Shown: positions 35,636 through 45,570, numbered from the stretch's first letter. The stretch is 64,000 bases of DNA from Foetidibacter luteolus (GCF_009650435.1 NZ_VVIP01000044.1:1-64000), one strand, 5' to 3'. Program-made: numbers and translations. Notes: generated by a model from the letters alone, not told the origin.

Positions 35636-36508
35636 TTAAGATTGATGAAATGGATGATAAACTTCCACTGCGCTTTTCAGCAGTTTAATATTGCTTTGCT
35701 TATAGCGCATGGTAGTTTCTGGTTTATGATGGCCGGCAAAAGCTTGAACAATACTTACATCATATCCCTGATTAAACAAATTGGCAATCACACTTTGCCT
35801 GATGATTTTGGGACTAACACATCTCCCAGGATAGCTTGTCTTGAACCGTTTCGTGATATAGGAGGTTATAGCTTCTGCAGGGAAAGTTTGGCCTCTGTTA
35901 CTTACTAGAAAGCTGTTATTAATAGTCTCTTTATTTATCAATCTTGGACGCACAGTATCCAGGTAATGAGCAAACAAAGTAATTTGGCCAGGCTTCAGAG
36001 ACAAGATTCGACTGGTTGTTTTGCCCATTCCTTTAACGGCAACAAATCGTTCTTCGAGGTTAATGTCTGTTAGCGTCAATGTCCCAGCTTCCCCGGGAAG
36101 CATTGCCTGATAAATAAGTAGTGAGATAAGTACTTTGTTTCTCCATCCTGTATCATAATGACGTTGTTTACAAGACATCATTTTTTCAAGTTGAACTTCA
36201 GTAAATAAATCCTGTAATTGTATGTCATTGCTCTGTTTGTCTTTGAGCTTGATGGCCTTTGCCGGGTTATCTGTTCTTAGCCCGGCATCACACAGGTAGC
36301 TATAATATACTTTTAAACTTGAAAGTATTCTGCATAGATTTCTCCCATTACCATACCTGCTCCTTTGCAACCCTACATATTGTAAAACATCCTCGTATTG
36401 TGCATTTTCGGGCCTCTGTACCTTCGAGATATAAATAGCTATTTCTCTTTGATAAGATTTAATGGTTGAATGAGCATAATGAGTTCTCAGGTACAAGCTT
36501 AATGTCAT
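35636..36508 (-). CDS. Tyrosine recombinase, second member of pair 1 (Arg I missing)
   Basis: A 290-residue tyrosine recombinase with a core-binding domain (LRTHYAHSTIKSYQREI) and a catalytic domain. Arg II is in KIIRQSVIANLF, the His in FAGHHKPETT and the Tyr in MRYK. The first catalytic arginine is absent: where active enzymes read GLR-x-SE, this one reads MLPGEAG. The same loss occurs in its counterpart at 39190-40077. The start ATG 36508 overlaps the stop of the upstream recombinase by 4 bp, so the two are translationally coupled and probably act together as unequal subunits. Confidence 0.85.
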   Translation of the reverse strand: MTLSLYLRTHYAHSTIKSYQREIAIYISKVQRPENAQYEDVLQYVGLQRSRYGNGRNLCRILSSLKVYYSYLCDAGLRTDNPAKAIKLKDKQSNDIQLQDLFTEVQLEKMMSCKQRHYDTGWRNKVLISLLIYQAMLPGEAGTLTLTDINLEERFVAVKGMGKTTSRILSLKPGQITLFAHYLDTVRPRLINKETINNSFLVSNRGQTFPAEAITSYITKRFKTSYPGRCVSPKIIRQSVIANLFNQGYDVSIVQAFAGHHKPETTMRYKQSNIKLLKSAVEVYHPFHQS

Positions 36509-37389
36509 ATTGATCTTATTTGTGCTTTATCTGCTTTGGCATAAATTAAAGTGCTTGATAATTCGCTATGTCCCAAAAAATCCCGTACAAGTTCCATTGG
36601 CATACCAGCATGCAGAAGGTGCGTTGAAATTGAGTGACGTAAATGATGCAGACTTATCTCCTGCTTTTCAATACCTGAGTTGCCCAGAATTTTTTTAAAT
36701 TGCCTGTAATAACTATTACATCCCATTCTTCTACCGGCATATGTCAGCATAAAAGCATCATCAGCCAATCTGTCTTTATATTTTTGTTTGCTACGCGTCG
36801 TTATAAAGTATTCCTCAAAGTCACCGATGACATTTTTTGTTAGCGGAATAACTCTTCGTTTTGCACCTTTCCCCTTTCTTACATACAAAAGTCCTTCTGT
36901 AAAATCAATGTCTCTGGTGTTCAGTAACATGGCTTCACTTCGTCTCAATCCGCAACTATAAAATAGATGTAACAATGCTCTTTCCTTCAAATTTTCAGCT
37001 GCACTAAAAAGTTGATTTATTTCGGTAGCAGATAAAGGATGCCTTGTGCGTTTGTTACTTTTCCTGATAAATTTTATCCCACTAACCGGGTTATACTTGA
37101 TCTGCCCTGACCTCTCCATCCATTCGAAGAAGGTCTTCAGGGCAAATACAAACTGCCGGATCGTCGATGGGCTCAGGGAACCGTCCCTGCGTCTAAGGGG
37201 ACGTGTTTGAAGGTAGCAATAAAAATTCTTTATATGATGTTGATTTACCTCCGTAAAGCAGGTGATATTTTGGTGGGAGACAAACTCTAGAATCATTGAT
37301 TTTAATTGGTGTTGCGTTTTTTTTGCATACCCAACCTGGTATAAGTAGTTATGAAAGAGCTGAATATTTGACTGAAGATTAAGTACCAT
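36505..37389 (-). CDS. Tyrosine recombinase, first member of pair 1
   Basis: A 294-residue XerC/D-like recombinase with all catalytic residues: Arg I in CGLRRSEA, Lys in the RKGKGAKRR turn, HHLRHSISTHLL (His-Arg), LGH, and Tyr in STLIYAK. ATG 37389 was preferred over GTG 37398 because it aligns with the start of the homologue at 38333. It is about 45% identical by eye to that protein. It lies 35 bp after a membrane-protein gene (37424-37960) and overlaps the second recombinase by ATGA. Confidence 0.9.
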   Translation of the reverse strand: MVLNLQSNIQLFHNYLYQVGYAKKTQHQLKSMILEFVSHQNITCFTEVNQHHIKNFYCYLQTRPLRRRDGSLSPSTIRQFVFALKTFFEWMERSGQIKYNPVSGIKFIRKSNKRTRHPLSATEINQLFSAAENLKERALLHLFYSCGLRRSEAMLLNTRDIDFTEGLLYVRKGKGAKRRVIPLTKNVIGDFEEYFITTRSKQKYKDRLADDAFMLTYAGRRMGCNSYYRQFKKILGNSGIEKQEISLHHLRHSISTHLLHAGMPMELVRDFLGHSELSSTLIYAKADKAQIRSI

Positions 37390-37423
37390 TTGAATCACGC
37401 GACTTTTATATTAAAACCGTCCG

Positions 37424-37960
37424 TTACCTAAAGCCTAAAATCTGGTTGACTTCTGTTAATAACCCATTAGCAGTCACATCATCCATTCCTCCCGCCAGTT
37501 GGGTAGCTTTACCTCCTGCTTCAACATCTACCGAATAGCTGATTTGTTCCAGCATATTGCGGATATCATGGCCTATTCCCACACCGGTTGGAACTGTTTG
37601 ACCTGTGAGATGCAGCCGTGGGGTTTTATCATAGGCATTTTTGATAATCACCCGGTGGATATTCTCTCTTACCAGTTTTTGGCCATTAACTTCAATGTAG
37701 CCGGGATAAACACTAAAGGAACTGGGATGGCGATGGTTTTTCTTGCGCATATCCATTTTGAGGAAACACCATGCAGCTATACCAATGAATGCGATAACAG
37801 AAAGGATGGAACTGACAGCGGAAAGTATCAGTGCGCCGAGGAAGGCCAGTAAAAGGATAAAAAATATTCCTGCACAACCGCCGATCACTTTGGGTGCAGG
37901 TGTAACGTAAAATGTGTAGCCGTCATCTTTTGGAGTTGTTGTGTATTCCGCTGTTTTCAT
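37424..37960 (-). CDS. Hypothetical membrane protein between the recombinase pairs
   Basis: A 178-residue protein with a glycine- and hydrophobic-rich segment forming two membrane helices (VIGGCAGIFFILLLAFLGALILSAV and SVIAFIGIAAWCFLK, about residues 25-70) and a C-terminal cytoplasmic domain (VYPGYIEVNGQKLVRENIHRVII) that looks PH-like. It starts at ATG 37960 and runs toward recombinase pair 1, with which it may be co-transcribed. Not recognised. Confidence 0.7.
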   Translation of the reverse strand: MKTAEYTTTPKDDGYTFYVTPAPKVIGGCAGIFFILLLAFLGALILSAVSSILSVIAFIGIAAWCFLKMDMRKKNHRHPSSFSVYPGYIEVNGQKLVRENIHRVIIKNAYDKTPRLHLTGQTVPTGVGIGHDIRNMLEQISYSVDVEAGGKATQLAGGMDDVTANGLLTEVNQILGFR

Positions 37961-38332
37961 TTGTCTTAAATTTTATTACTGGTGATAACGTTATTGTCCA
38001 TGTTTCTTAATCAAGGGATGGAAACAAATCCGACATGATGAATTACAGGTAAAAGAAAAAATATTTTCCATAATAAAGCCCTTGCGTTTATTGTTCGCCT
38101 GTAGTGATTGATTATATGCTGTGGCCCGGTTGACGCTGTTAGGAAAAATGGGAGCTTATGATCAGCTATGTGTTCCGGAACGCAGAAATGATCGTTTTGA
38201 CCTTTTCCAATCCTATTTCCAGGCATGTGCCGCATTATCTTTTCGTTGATGGAAATTTTATCGTCAAAAAGCAATATTTATGTAAGATTTATTATTTTAA
38301 ATCCTCCATAAACAGAACTAACCTAAAAGAAA
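37961..38332. other. Divergent promoter region between the two recombinase units
   Basis: A 372-bp gap holding the upstream regions of the membrane-protein gene (minus) and of recombinase pair 2 (plus). No ORF, clear repeat or recombination site was found. Confidence 0.4.
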
Positions 38333-39193
38333 ATGCACCTACAAATCAATCAATTTGCAACATATCTTTCTCATGTGGGCTATCAATCACAAACGCAGAA
38401 AACCATCATATCCCATGTTAAAGAATTCTTGTCCCGTGAAAAATGCGAGGCCTGGTCTGATTGCAGCATGAAGCAAATTCTTAATTTTCTTTCCTACCTA
38501 AGAAACCGGCCACTTATAAGAAAACCGGGGGTACTCAGCTCCAGTATGACCGGGCAATACATATTCGCCCTAAAAGTCTTCTTACGCTGGGGTGAATTGT
38601 GTGGGAAGCTGGTGATTAACCCTTTTGATCATATCAAGTTGCCTGTCAGGGCAAGAAGCACTAGTCACAAGCCATTAAGCCGGAATGACATAATTAAACT
38701 TTTTGATGCATGCGCTGATTATCGGGAAAGAGCTTTGCTTCACCTGTTTTACAGTTGTGGCCTGCGTCGCGGAGAGGTATTGCGCCTCAAGCTAACTGAT
38801 GTATCGCTAAAGGAACACACAGTCTACATTAGAAACGGTAAAGGAAAAAAACGCCGACTCGTTCCCTTTACTGAGGAAGTTGGTCTTGACCTGGCAAAAT
38901 ATATTGGCGAATCCTCTATTAGCCGCAAGAAAGGAAGCGAAGCCTTTATGCTCACTTATTCAAGAAAAAAGATGTCCTCCACTACCTGCTACAGGATATT
39001 TAAGGGTATCATTCATCGCTCCGGGATGACAGCGCGGTCTATTGGTTTCCATGATCTCAGGTTTTCGGTCGCTACTCATTTACTTGAAGCTGGTATGCCC
39101 ATGCATATTGTACGTGACTTTTTGGGACATTCCTGTCTTGCAAGTACACACATTTATGCCAAACCTCACCCGTCAAAAGTATTAGAACTATGA
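38333..39193 (+). CDS. Tyrosine recombinase, first member of pair 2
   Basis: A 286-residue recombinase with intact active site: CGLRRGEV (Arg I), NGKGKKRR (Lys), FHDLRFSVATHLL (His-Arg), LGHSCLAST and HIYAK (Tyr). The HxLRH box reads DLRFS, with Phe in place of the second His, a tolerated change in some members. Its N-terminus (LQINQFATYLSHVGYQSQTQ) aligns with that of the pair 1 partner. It ends in ATGA, overlapping the start of the second recombinase. Confidence 0.9.
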   Translation: MHLQINQFATYLSHVGYQSQTQKTIISHVKEFLSREKCEAWSDCSMKQILNFLSYLRNRPLIRKPGVLSSSMTGQYIFALKVFLRWGELCGKLVINPFDHIKLPVRARSTSHKPLSRNDIIKLFDACADYRERALLHLFYSCGLRRGEVLRLKLTDVSLKEHTVYIRNGKGKKRRLVPFTEEVGLDLAKYIGESSISRKKGSEAFMLTYSRKKMSSTTCYRIFKGIIHRSGMTARSIGFHDLRFSVATHLLEAGMPMHIVRDFLGHSCLASTHIYAKPHPSKVLEL

Positions 39194-40077
39194 ACTTTAG
39201 TGACTGGTTGACTCAACACTATTCGCCTGATACCGTAAAACTTTATAACAGGGAAATTGAGCTGTATCTGGGAAAAAAGCAACATCCTGAGGAAGCCAAA
39301 CCGGAGGATATTCTTAATTATATCGGTACTCTTAGAAATAAATACAGCGTAACTACGCTGCACAAAATTCTTTCCTGCCTTAAAACTTATTATAAATATT
39401 TGTTTGAAATTGGAATTGTCATAAAAAATCCCACCCGCGGACTTCGTCTTGTTGATAAAATCAGTAGTGATAGACAGTTGCAAGATCTTTTTTCAGAAAA
39501 TGAACTCTTTAGTGTTCTACAGGGTTGTAACAGTCTTACATTTTGTGGCTTAAGGAATCGTTTTTTAATGAGTTTATTAATTTATCAGGGATTGCATCCA
39601 AAAGAGCTAAGTTCAATGTTGCTTTCGGATCTGAACTTGGAGGAGCGGATCATAAGCATCCAGGCTTCAAAAAGAGTGAACCAAAGATGCCTTCGTCTGA
39701 GGGAAATTCAGGTGACTCTTGGGGACTGTTACCTCACGCATATACGACCAATCTGGAGTAGCCCTGACAGTAAACAACGGCTGTTCATTACTTCCGGTGG
39801 ATTACCGATTACGAGAAGTGACATAAGTAAGTTAATCATAAAGAACTTAAGAAATCGGTTTCCTGGTAAAAATGCTAATGCGAGGCTTGTCCGTGAAAGT
39901 GTTATTGCCAGTCTATTTAAGCAAGACCATGACACGAGCCTGATACAGGCATTTGCAGGGCATCAAAACCCTGTAACGACACTTCGTTATTGGGAGAAAC
40001 CACTGGACGAAATGCGTATGTGTGTTAACAGATATCATATGTTTAATGGAATTAAGGAGGGCATTAGATATGAATGA
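39190..40077 (+). CDS. Tyrosine recombinase, second member of pair 2 (Arg I missing)
   Basis: A 295-residue homologue of the protein at 35636-36508. The Arg I site reads GLHPKELSS instead of GLR-x-SEL. RLVRESVIASLF, AGHQNPVTT and LRYW keep Arg II, His and Tyr. The start ATG 39190 is inside the stop of the first recombinase. A small gene begins inside its own end (40070), so three products come from one message. Confidence 0.85.
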   Translation: MNFSDWLTQHYSPDTVKLYNREIELYLGKKQHPEEAKPEDILNYIGTLRNKYSVTTLHKILSCLKTYYKYLFEIGIVIKNPTRGLRLVDKISSDRQLQDLFSENELFSVLQGCNSLTFCGLRNRFLMSLLIYQGLHPKELSSMLLSDLNLEERIISIQASKRVNQRCLRLREIQVTLGDCYLTHIRPIWSSPDSKQRLFITSGGLPITRSDISKLIIKNLRNRFPGKNANARLVRESVIASLFKQDHDTSLIQAFAGHQNPVTTLRYWEKPLDEMRMCVNRYHMFNGIKEGIRYE

Positions 40078-40282
40078 CAACCCGACTGTTGAATATATTA
40101 ATGGTTTGAATACCGGTTACTGGGTCAGTCAAACAGATGCGGGCTTAAGCAAAATAGCCGGCATACTCTCCAAACAGTGTACCTATAATAATTGGATGCA
40201 GGGTCTCAGAGATGGCCGGAAACTCGCTATTTTGGAAAAATTTGGTGGGGAACCGGAGCGATTAAAAATCCGTTGTCAATAA
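40070..40282 (+). CDS. Small protein coupled to the recombinase pair (70 aa)
   Basis: ATG 40070 lies 8 bp inside the recombinase stop and follows AAGGAGG at 40054-40060, a strong Shine-Dalgarno that is rare in Bacteroidota and fixes this start. The protein (EYINGLNTGYWVSQTDAGLSKI, then YNNWMQGLRDGRKL) resembles short phage- or mobile-element-linked proteins with an NGxNxGY start. No function is known to me. Co-translation with the recombinases suggests an accessory or directionality role, by inference. Confidence 0.65.
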   Translation: MNDNPTVEYINGLNTGYWVSQTDAGLSKIAGILSKQCTYNNWMQGLRDGRKLAILEKFGGEPERLKIRCQ

Positions 40283-40754
40283 AATGATCAATTCGGTCAC
40301 TCAACCGAGTCGGAACCTATCCCTCCTTATAGTATTATTTAATAGTGATTGACTTTTAAATAATTGTAACATTAATCAATTTTTAGATCCAGGGGCTATT
40401 TTTTATGGAATGATAGTCAGGAATTATTGCACGAAAAGAAAGCAGGAATCTAAATTCAGCAAGAGGCTGTCTCACAAGTAAAATGGCTTTGAGAATTGAA
40501 TAAACGGAAACTGACTCCATCAGGTGTCCGAGTAAAAAGAGGCTGCTTAGTACTTTTGAGACTGCCTTGACGGAGATTGCTAACGCAGTCCTGCCCCGCC
40601 CCTTGCATAGCTTAGGTACACCCCTTAAACATTGCTGCAAGGCCCAATACGCAATCGGTGGATGTACAATGAACTGAAAATCAACAGAAAAGAATACAAT
40701 AAGTTAACGTTAAGGAAACACTGGCCTGCTACTTTCGCCGCAAATTGAACTGCA
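40283..40754. other. Upstream region of the Oar-like receptor
   Basis: A 472-bp gap containing the MITE-like element at 40462-40569. The remainder shows no gene. Confidence 0.4.
40462..40569. repeat. MITE-like element with IS1182-type ends (~108 bp)
   Basis: The left end AGAGGCTGTCTCACAAGTA (40462-40480) and the complement of the right end CAAGGCAGTCTCAAAAGTA (40551-40569) match at 15 of 19 positions. The end words equal those of the IS1182 remnant at 33352-33371. There is no ORF inside. It could be mobilised by an IS1182 transposase elsewhere. Confidence 0.5.
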
Positions 40755-43700
40755 ATGCGAAAACATCTTTTGCTTAACCTGGCACAGTTTTTTTTGTTTC
40801 TGTGCCTCAGCCTGTCATTACAGGCGCAGACTACGCAGGCCTCTTTTACGGGTAAAGTTTGGGAAGACCAGGCCAAACCCCTGCAAGGCGCCAGCATTTC
40901 TGTAAGGAATGAATCCACCGGATTTACCGCTACTACCGTAAGCAACGCCAAAGGTGGTTATGTTTTTAAAGAATTGCCGCTTGGCGGGCCTTACACCATC
41001 ACAGCCAGCTTTACAGGCTTTGCCAGCCAAAAAAAAGAAGGCTACAGCCTTAACCAGGGTGATGTGCTGACGGTTGATTTTCAGATGCAAACTGAAACAG
41101 GCGAGATTACCGCTGTTACTGTTACTGCCAGCCGTACTATGGGAAAGGTAGAAAACCTGGGTGCTGCCACCACCGTTTCCTCACGCCTTATGACACGGAT
41201 GCCGGTTAATGGCCGCAATTTTACCAGCCTAATGGACCTATCGCCCCTTAGCCGTGGCGGTAACATATCCGGCCAGTTAGGTTCATCCACCGGCTATACC
41301 ATTGATGGCATGACAGCCAAAAACCCCACTTCTGCCGGCGCTACTACCAGCCGCAGCGGCGCACCTTATTCAATTTCTATTGAAGCGGTGCGGGAATTTA
41401 AAGTTGTTACCAACCAGTACGATGTTACTTACGGCCGCAGTGGTGGTGGTACCGTTAGCGCCGTAACCAAATCTGGCACCAATACTTTTACAGGTTCTGT
41501 ATTTGGCTTTGGCCGTGCTAACTGGCTGGCAAGCCCTTACGATATACGCGGCAATAAACGCAACAACGATTACTCAACTTACCAGTTCGGGTTCTCGCTG
41601 GGCGGCCCCATTATTAAAGACAAGCTGCATTTTTTTGTGGCAGGGGACCACCAGATAGACAAACGTTCGCTGGTGATAGCAGACATACAGTCAACGGATG
41701 ATGAGAACCGTTTTAACGTTACCCGGCAAACGCTTGACTCCGTTATAACCATAGGCAGGCAGAAATATGGACTTTCCAGCCAGCCGCAATATGGCTCGTT
41801 TGATAAAGTACGCCAATCAGATGCCGCCTTTTTGCGGCTTGACTGGCAGATTAACAAGCGCAACCTGCTTACGCTGCGCAATAATTTTACTTACGACGCT
41901 AATAAACTGGGCCTGGTTGATAATACAGCCATTAACCTGTACGAATCTACCGGTAACGATTTTAACCTTGACAATAGCCTGCTGCTTACGCTGCGTACTT
42001 CTGTAAACTCAAAAGTTACCAACGAATTGAAACTGCAGCACCTGTACACCTATCAAAGCAGCGAACCTGGCGACGCGTTGCCTAAGCAAAATATCCCAAG
42101 GGCTATTATTGAACGTGTGCCTTCAGATATTGGCGGCAGCACCAGGCTTACTTCTATACAGTTTGGCGGCCACCGGTTTGCACAGGAATCTTTCCGGAAT
42201 AATGTTTTGCAACTGGTAAATAACCTGTATTACAATACTAACACGGTTAAATATACTTTCGGTGCAGATTTTATGTACACCAGGTCACGCTCTGTTTATG
42301 GCAGTGAGGTAAATGGCCGCTTTCATTACGATGGCCTGCAGAATTATATTGACAACAAACCTTACCGCTATTTTCGTGAAGTGCCCTTGCTGGATGACCC
42401 GAGTGTGGTTTCCAACATCTGGAACCTTGGATTATATGCACAAATGCAAACCAACCTTGGCAAAGGGATGGATATTACCGCGGGTTTACGTGCAGACTAC
42501 TCCATTTATCCCTCATCTCCGTTTAACCAGTTGGTGTATGATGAACTTAAAATACGTACCGATAATAAATTACAATCCTTTATACTGCAGCCGAGGTTTC
42601 AGTTTACCTGGGATGTTGCTGAAAAGCATACGGACTACCTGAAAATTGGCGCCGGGATATTTGCTTCAGACATTAATAATTACATGATTATTAATAACCT
42701 GGTTTTTGATGGAAAACACCTGGCTACCGTAGATGTAAGAAACCCCAATGTGCCTGTGCCGGATTTTCCGGGCTACCGTGAAAACCCTGGTTCTGCACCA
42801 ACGTTACCGGCTTTTCAACTGCCTACCATTAACACCAACGGACCTGATGTTAAAATACCTGTGGTATATAAGGCCAACCTATCTTACACCCGTTTTATTA
42901 CCAGGCAGCTTAGGGTGGGCGTAACAGGTTATATGACACTGGGCAGGAACAACTACCTGTACGTGGACAGAAATATGGCAACCACTCCGTTCTTTCGCCT
43001 GGAAGAGGAGGGCAACCGCGGGGTGTATGTGCCTTTGAACACTATGCCCGCCAATGGCAATGGAGATTGGTTACAAGGCCGCATAAGCAATAAGCTGGGC
43101 CGTGTGCTGGAACTTAACAGCAACGGGCGGGTAAACCAGTTTGCTGTTGTTATGGATGTTAACTGGCAATACTTTAAAGACGGTGAATTAAGCTTTAGCT
43201 ATACCTGGAACGATGCCAAAGACAATATTTCGTTTAACGGAAATGTGGCAAACACATCCACGCTTTCGCTGCCGGTGAAAGACGATCCGAGAGATGTAAG
43301 CCTTGTTACCTATTCAGACAACCAGTTCCGCCATAAAATAGTGTTTTATGTTACTTCTCCAACCTTTCTTGGATTTAATGCAGGTATTCGTTTCTCAGGC
43401 ATTGGCGGCACACGCTACAGCCTGCTTTCCGGCGTAAACAGCAATGCTGATTTTGTGGCCGGTACCAATGACCTGGCTTATATCTTCAATTTTAAAAACA
43501 GCGGAGGCTCAGAAGATGTAAGAAACGGTTTGCAGGCCATACTGGATAACCCTGCGGCCAGCCAAAGCATGAAAGATTATATTAACAAATATGCCGGCGG
43601 CATTGCTGTGCGCAACGGTGGGGTTAACGGCTTTTACGGCTCTGTTGATTTACGGCTCAGCAAAAAAATCAATATTAAAAACAGGAATGCAATTGAAATT

Positions 43701-43901
43701 TCCGCTGACCTGTTTAACGTAGCTAACCTGTTTAATAAAACCTGGGGCGCTGCCAAAAACCTGGGTAATCAGACCTTATACTCTAACAGGGGTTTTGATG
43801 CTGCCAACCAGCGGTTTGTTTATGGTGTAAATACAGCCGGTGTACCTACACCCTCAGGAGACCCTTACCAGTTTCAATTGGGTGTGCGGTATAGCTTCTA
43901 A
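40755..43901 (+). CDS. TonB-dependent receptor, Oar-like
   Basis: A 1048-residue outer-membrane protein with a signal peptide (HLLLNLAQFFLFLCLSLSLQAQ), a carboxypeptidase-regulatory-like beta domain (about 30-110, GKVWEDQAKPLQGASISVRN), a plug (about 125-250, with YTIDGMTAKNP and QYDVTYGRSGGGTVSAVTKSG) and a 22-strand barrel ending in QFQLGVRYSF, the aromatic C-terminus of outer-membrane proteins. The plug signature GRSGGG is typical of Oar receptors. The ligand is unknown; there is no adjacent SusD partner. Starts at ATG 40755. Confidence 0.92.
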   Translation: MRKHLLLNLAQFFLFLCLSLSLQAQTTQASFTGKVWEDQAKPLQGASISVRNESTGFTATTVSNAKGGYVFKELPLGGPYTITASFTGFASQKKEGYSLNQGDVLTVDFQMQTETGEITAVTVTASRTMGKVENLGAATTVSSRLMTRMPVNGRNFTSLMDLSPLSRGGNISGQLGSSTGYTIDGMTAKNPTSAGATTSRSGAPYSISIEAVREFKVVTNQYDVTYGRSGGGTVSAVTKSGTNTFTGSVFGFGRANWLASPYDIRGNKRNNDYSTYQFGFSLGGPIIKDKLHFFVAGDHQIDKRSLVIADIQSTDDENRFNVTRQTLDSVITIGRQKYGLSSQPQYGSFDKVRQSDAAFLRLDWQINKRNLLTLRNNFTYDANKLGLVDNTAINLYESTGNDFNLDNSLLLTLRTSVNSKVTNELKLQHLYTYQSSEPGDALPKQNIPRAIIERVPSDIGGSTRLTSIQFGGHRFAQESFRNNVLQLVNNLYYNTNTVKYTFGADFMYTRSRSVYGSEVNGRFHYDGLQNYIDNKPYRYFREVPLLDDPSVVSNIWNLGLYAQMQTNLGKGMDITAGLRADYSIYPSSPFNQLVYDELKIRTDNKLQSFILQPRFQFTWDVAEKHTDYLKIGAGIFASDINNYMIINNLVFDGKHLATVDVRNPNVPVPDFPGYRENPGSAPTLPAFQLPTINTNGPDVKIPVVYKANLSYTRFITRQLRVGVTGYMTLGRNNYLYVDRNMATTPFFRLEEEGNRGVYVPLNTMPANGNGDWLQGRISNKLGRVLELNSNGRVNQFAVVMDVNWQYFKDGELSFSYTWNDAKDNISFNGNVANTSTLSLPVKDDPRDVSLVTYSDNQFRHKIVFYVTSPTFLGFNAGIRFSGIGGTRYSLLSGVNSNADFVAGTNDLAYIFNFKNSGGSEDVRNGLQAILDNPAASQSMKDYINKYAGGIAVRNGGVNGFYGSVDLRLSKKINIKNRNAIEISADLFNVANLFNKTWGAAKNLGNQTLYSNRGFDAANQRFVYGVNTAGVPTPSGDPYQFQLGVRYSF

Positions 43902-44061
43902 CTATTGTAGCCACCCAAAAAAATTCAAATACAAGAGACACGAGACATAACAAAAAAGAGGCTATCTCCCGTTTTAGTATCGTATTAAATCGCCTGTCAC
44001 AGAAAACCAATGGTCCTCTAATTGTGCTGGCACATTTGAACAATACTAACTTGCCTCTCTT

Positions 44062-44320
44062 ATGGCAAAATATTCCAAAAAAGGAGGGGGGAAAAGTTGA
44101 AAAGGCAATGCAGGAAAAAAGCATGGCGAACTGAAGAGCGGCAGAAGTGGCAAAAACTTTCACCAGTCGAAAGCAGGCCATCGCTATTGGTTTATCGGAA
44201 GCAAGAGAAGAGAATGCGATAGTCCCTAATAAGAAAAGTAGCAGAAAATTCGCTCCAAAGAAGGCCGCAGCAAAAAAATCCGCGAAAAAAGCGGCTCTTA
44301 AGAAATCTGCCGGAAAATGA
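44062..44320 (+). pseudogene. DUF6496-type small basic protein, broken by frameshifts
   Basis: Three frames together give MAKYSKK, KVEKAMQE, HGELKSGRSGK and TSRKQAIAIGLSEAREE, the wording of the small DUF6496 proteins common in Bacteroidota. A lysine/alanine-rich tail (KKAAAKKSAKKAALKK) follows, ending at TGA 44318-44320. An extra G in the G run at about 44085-44091 starts the disruption. It is non-functional. Confidence 0.65.
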
Positions 44321-44544
44321 GTGTAACTCGCAATTAGGGTAAGAATGAGGCATTTGTTCTTCCACGGTTGAAAGATGCTGGTATCATGTATCCGACACGG
44401 GTTAAAAACTTGCGGAGTACAAGTATTTGAAGCACTAAAGCAGTAGGACGGGTAATCATTGATAATATTCCCAATTGACTAACTTGAATAAATTAAACGA
44501 ATAAGTTTTATTTTCAAGTCCGATACACTTTACTTTATCAGCAA

Positions 44545-45399
44545 ATGAGCCCACATGCTTTGCTACTGGTACTAACCGCTGCTTTTTTACATGCTTCCTG
44601 GAATTTGCTTTCAAAAAAAGCAAAGGGTAAAACTCCTTTTATCTGGCTAATCTATGTTGCAGGGAATATTGTGTACCTACCTTTCTTGTTTTTTCAAACA
44701 CATATTGTGTATTCACTGCCTTTATTGCTGTTCTCGTTTAACAGCGCTGTACTACATCTTGGTTATTATATTGTTTTACAGAAGGGCTATAGAAGCGCCG
44801 ATCTTTCAGTAGTATATCCACTCGCACGTGGATCTGCACCACTGTTCTCTTCAGTTACTGCTGTTTTCTTTTTACATGAGCAGATAAGAATAAGCGTAAC
44901 CATCGGTTTATTCTTAATTATAACAGGTGTATTATTAATAACCGGGGTAAGCTTTAAAAGAGAAAATAATCTCAAAAAAATGCCAGGTATTACCTATGGC
45001 CTGCTTACCGGGTTATTCATCGCCTTATATACTATTAACGACACTGTTGGCGTAAAATCATATGCGGTGTCTCCTTTTATACTTACACTCGCCACCAATC
45101 TGTTTGGTACTTTATTGCTCACGCCATTTGTAATATCAGAGAAAAAGGAACTAAAAAGAGAAATTAAACAGCATAAATGGATCATTATCTCTATTGCCAT
45201 ATTAAGTCCTGCAGCTTATATATTGGTATTGGAAGCTTTGAGATATGCGCCATTAACGGTAGTTGCACCAGCAAGAGAAACAAGTATTTTATTAGGCGTG
45301 TTTATGGGTACAAAAGTACTTAACGAAGCAGATGGCAAGCGAAGGCTTGTTGCAAGCCTGTTAATACTTGGCGGTATCATTTCCTTGAGCTTGGGTTGA
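44545..45399 (+). CDS. EamA-family (DMT) membrane transporter
   Basis: A 284-residue protein with ten predicted membrane helices in two EamA halves. The first half is about 5-130 (HASWNLLSKKA; DLSVVYPLARGSAPLF is the signature block). The second is about 145-284 (TINDTVGVKSYAVSPFILTL; PLTVVAPARETSILLGVFMG). Such transporters export or import amino acids, nucleotides or drugs across the inner membrane; the substrate is not predictable. Starts at ATG 44545. It is a lone gene. Confidence 0.9.
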   Translation: MSPHALLLVLTAAFLHASWNLLSKKAKGKTPFIWLIYVAGNIVYLPFLFFQTHIVYSLPLLLFSFNSAVLHLGYYIVLQKGYRSADLSVVYPLARGSAPLFSSVTAVFFLHEQIRISVTIGLFLIITGVLLITGVSFKRENNLKKMPGITYGLLTGLFIALYTINDTVGVKSYAVSPFILTLATNLFGTLLLTPFVISEKKELKREIKQHKWIIISIAILSPAAYILVLEALRYAPLTVVAPARETSILLGVFMGTKVLNEADGKRRLVASLLILGGIISLSLG

Positions 45400-45570
45400 A
45401 AGTCTAAATGACCTGGTTTCTCCAAAAAGAGGGAGATAGTTGCCTGAACATCCCTTATTGTCTGATCTCGGACAGCTACTACCAGCGTATTTTTATCTCC
45501 TATGCATTTGATGTAAATATTTGATTTATGGCTGGCGTATTTGGCGGCAAAGAATATGGGCTAACTTTAT

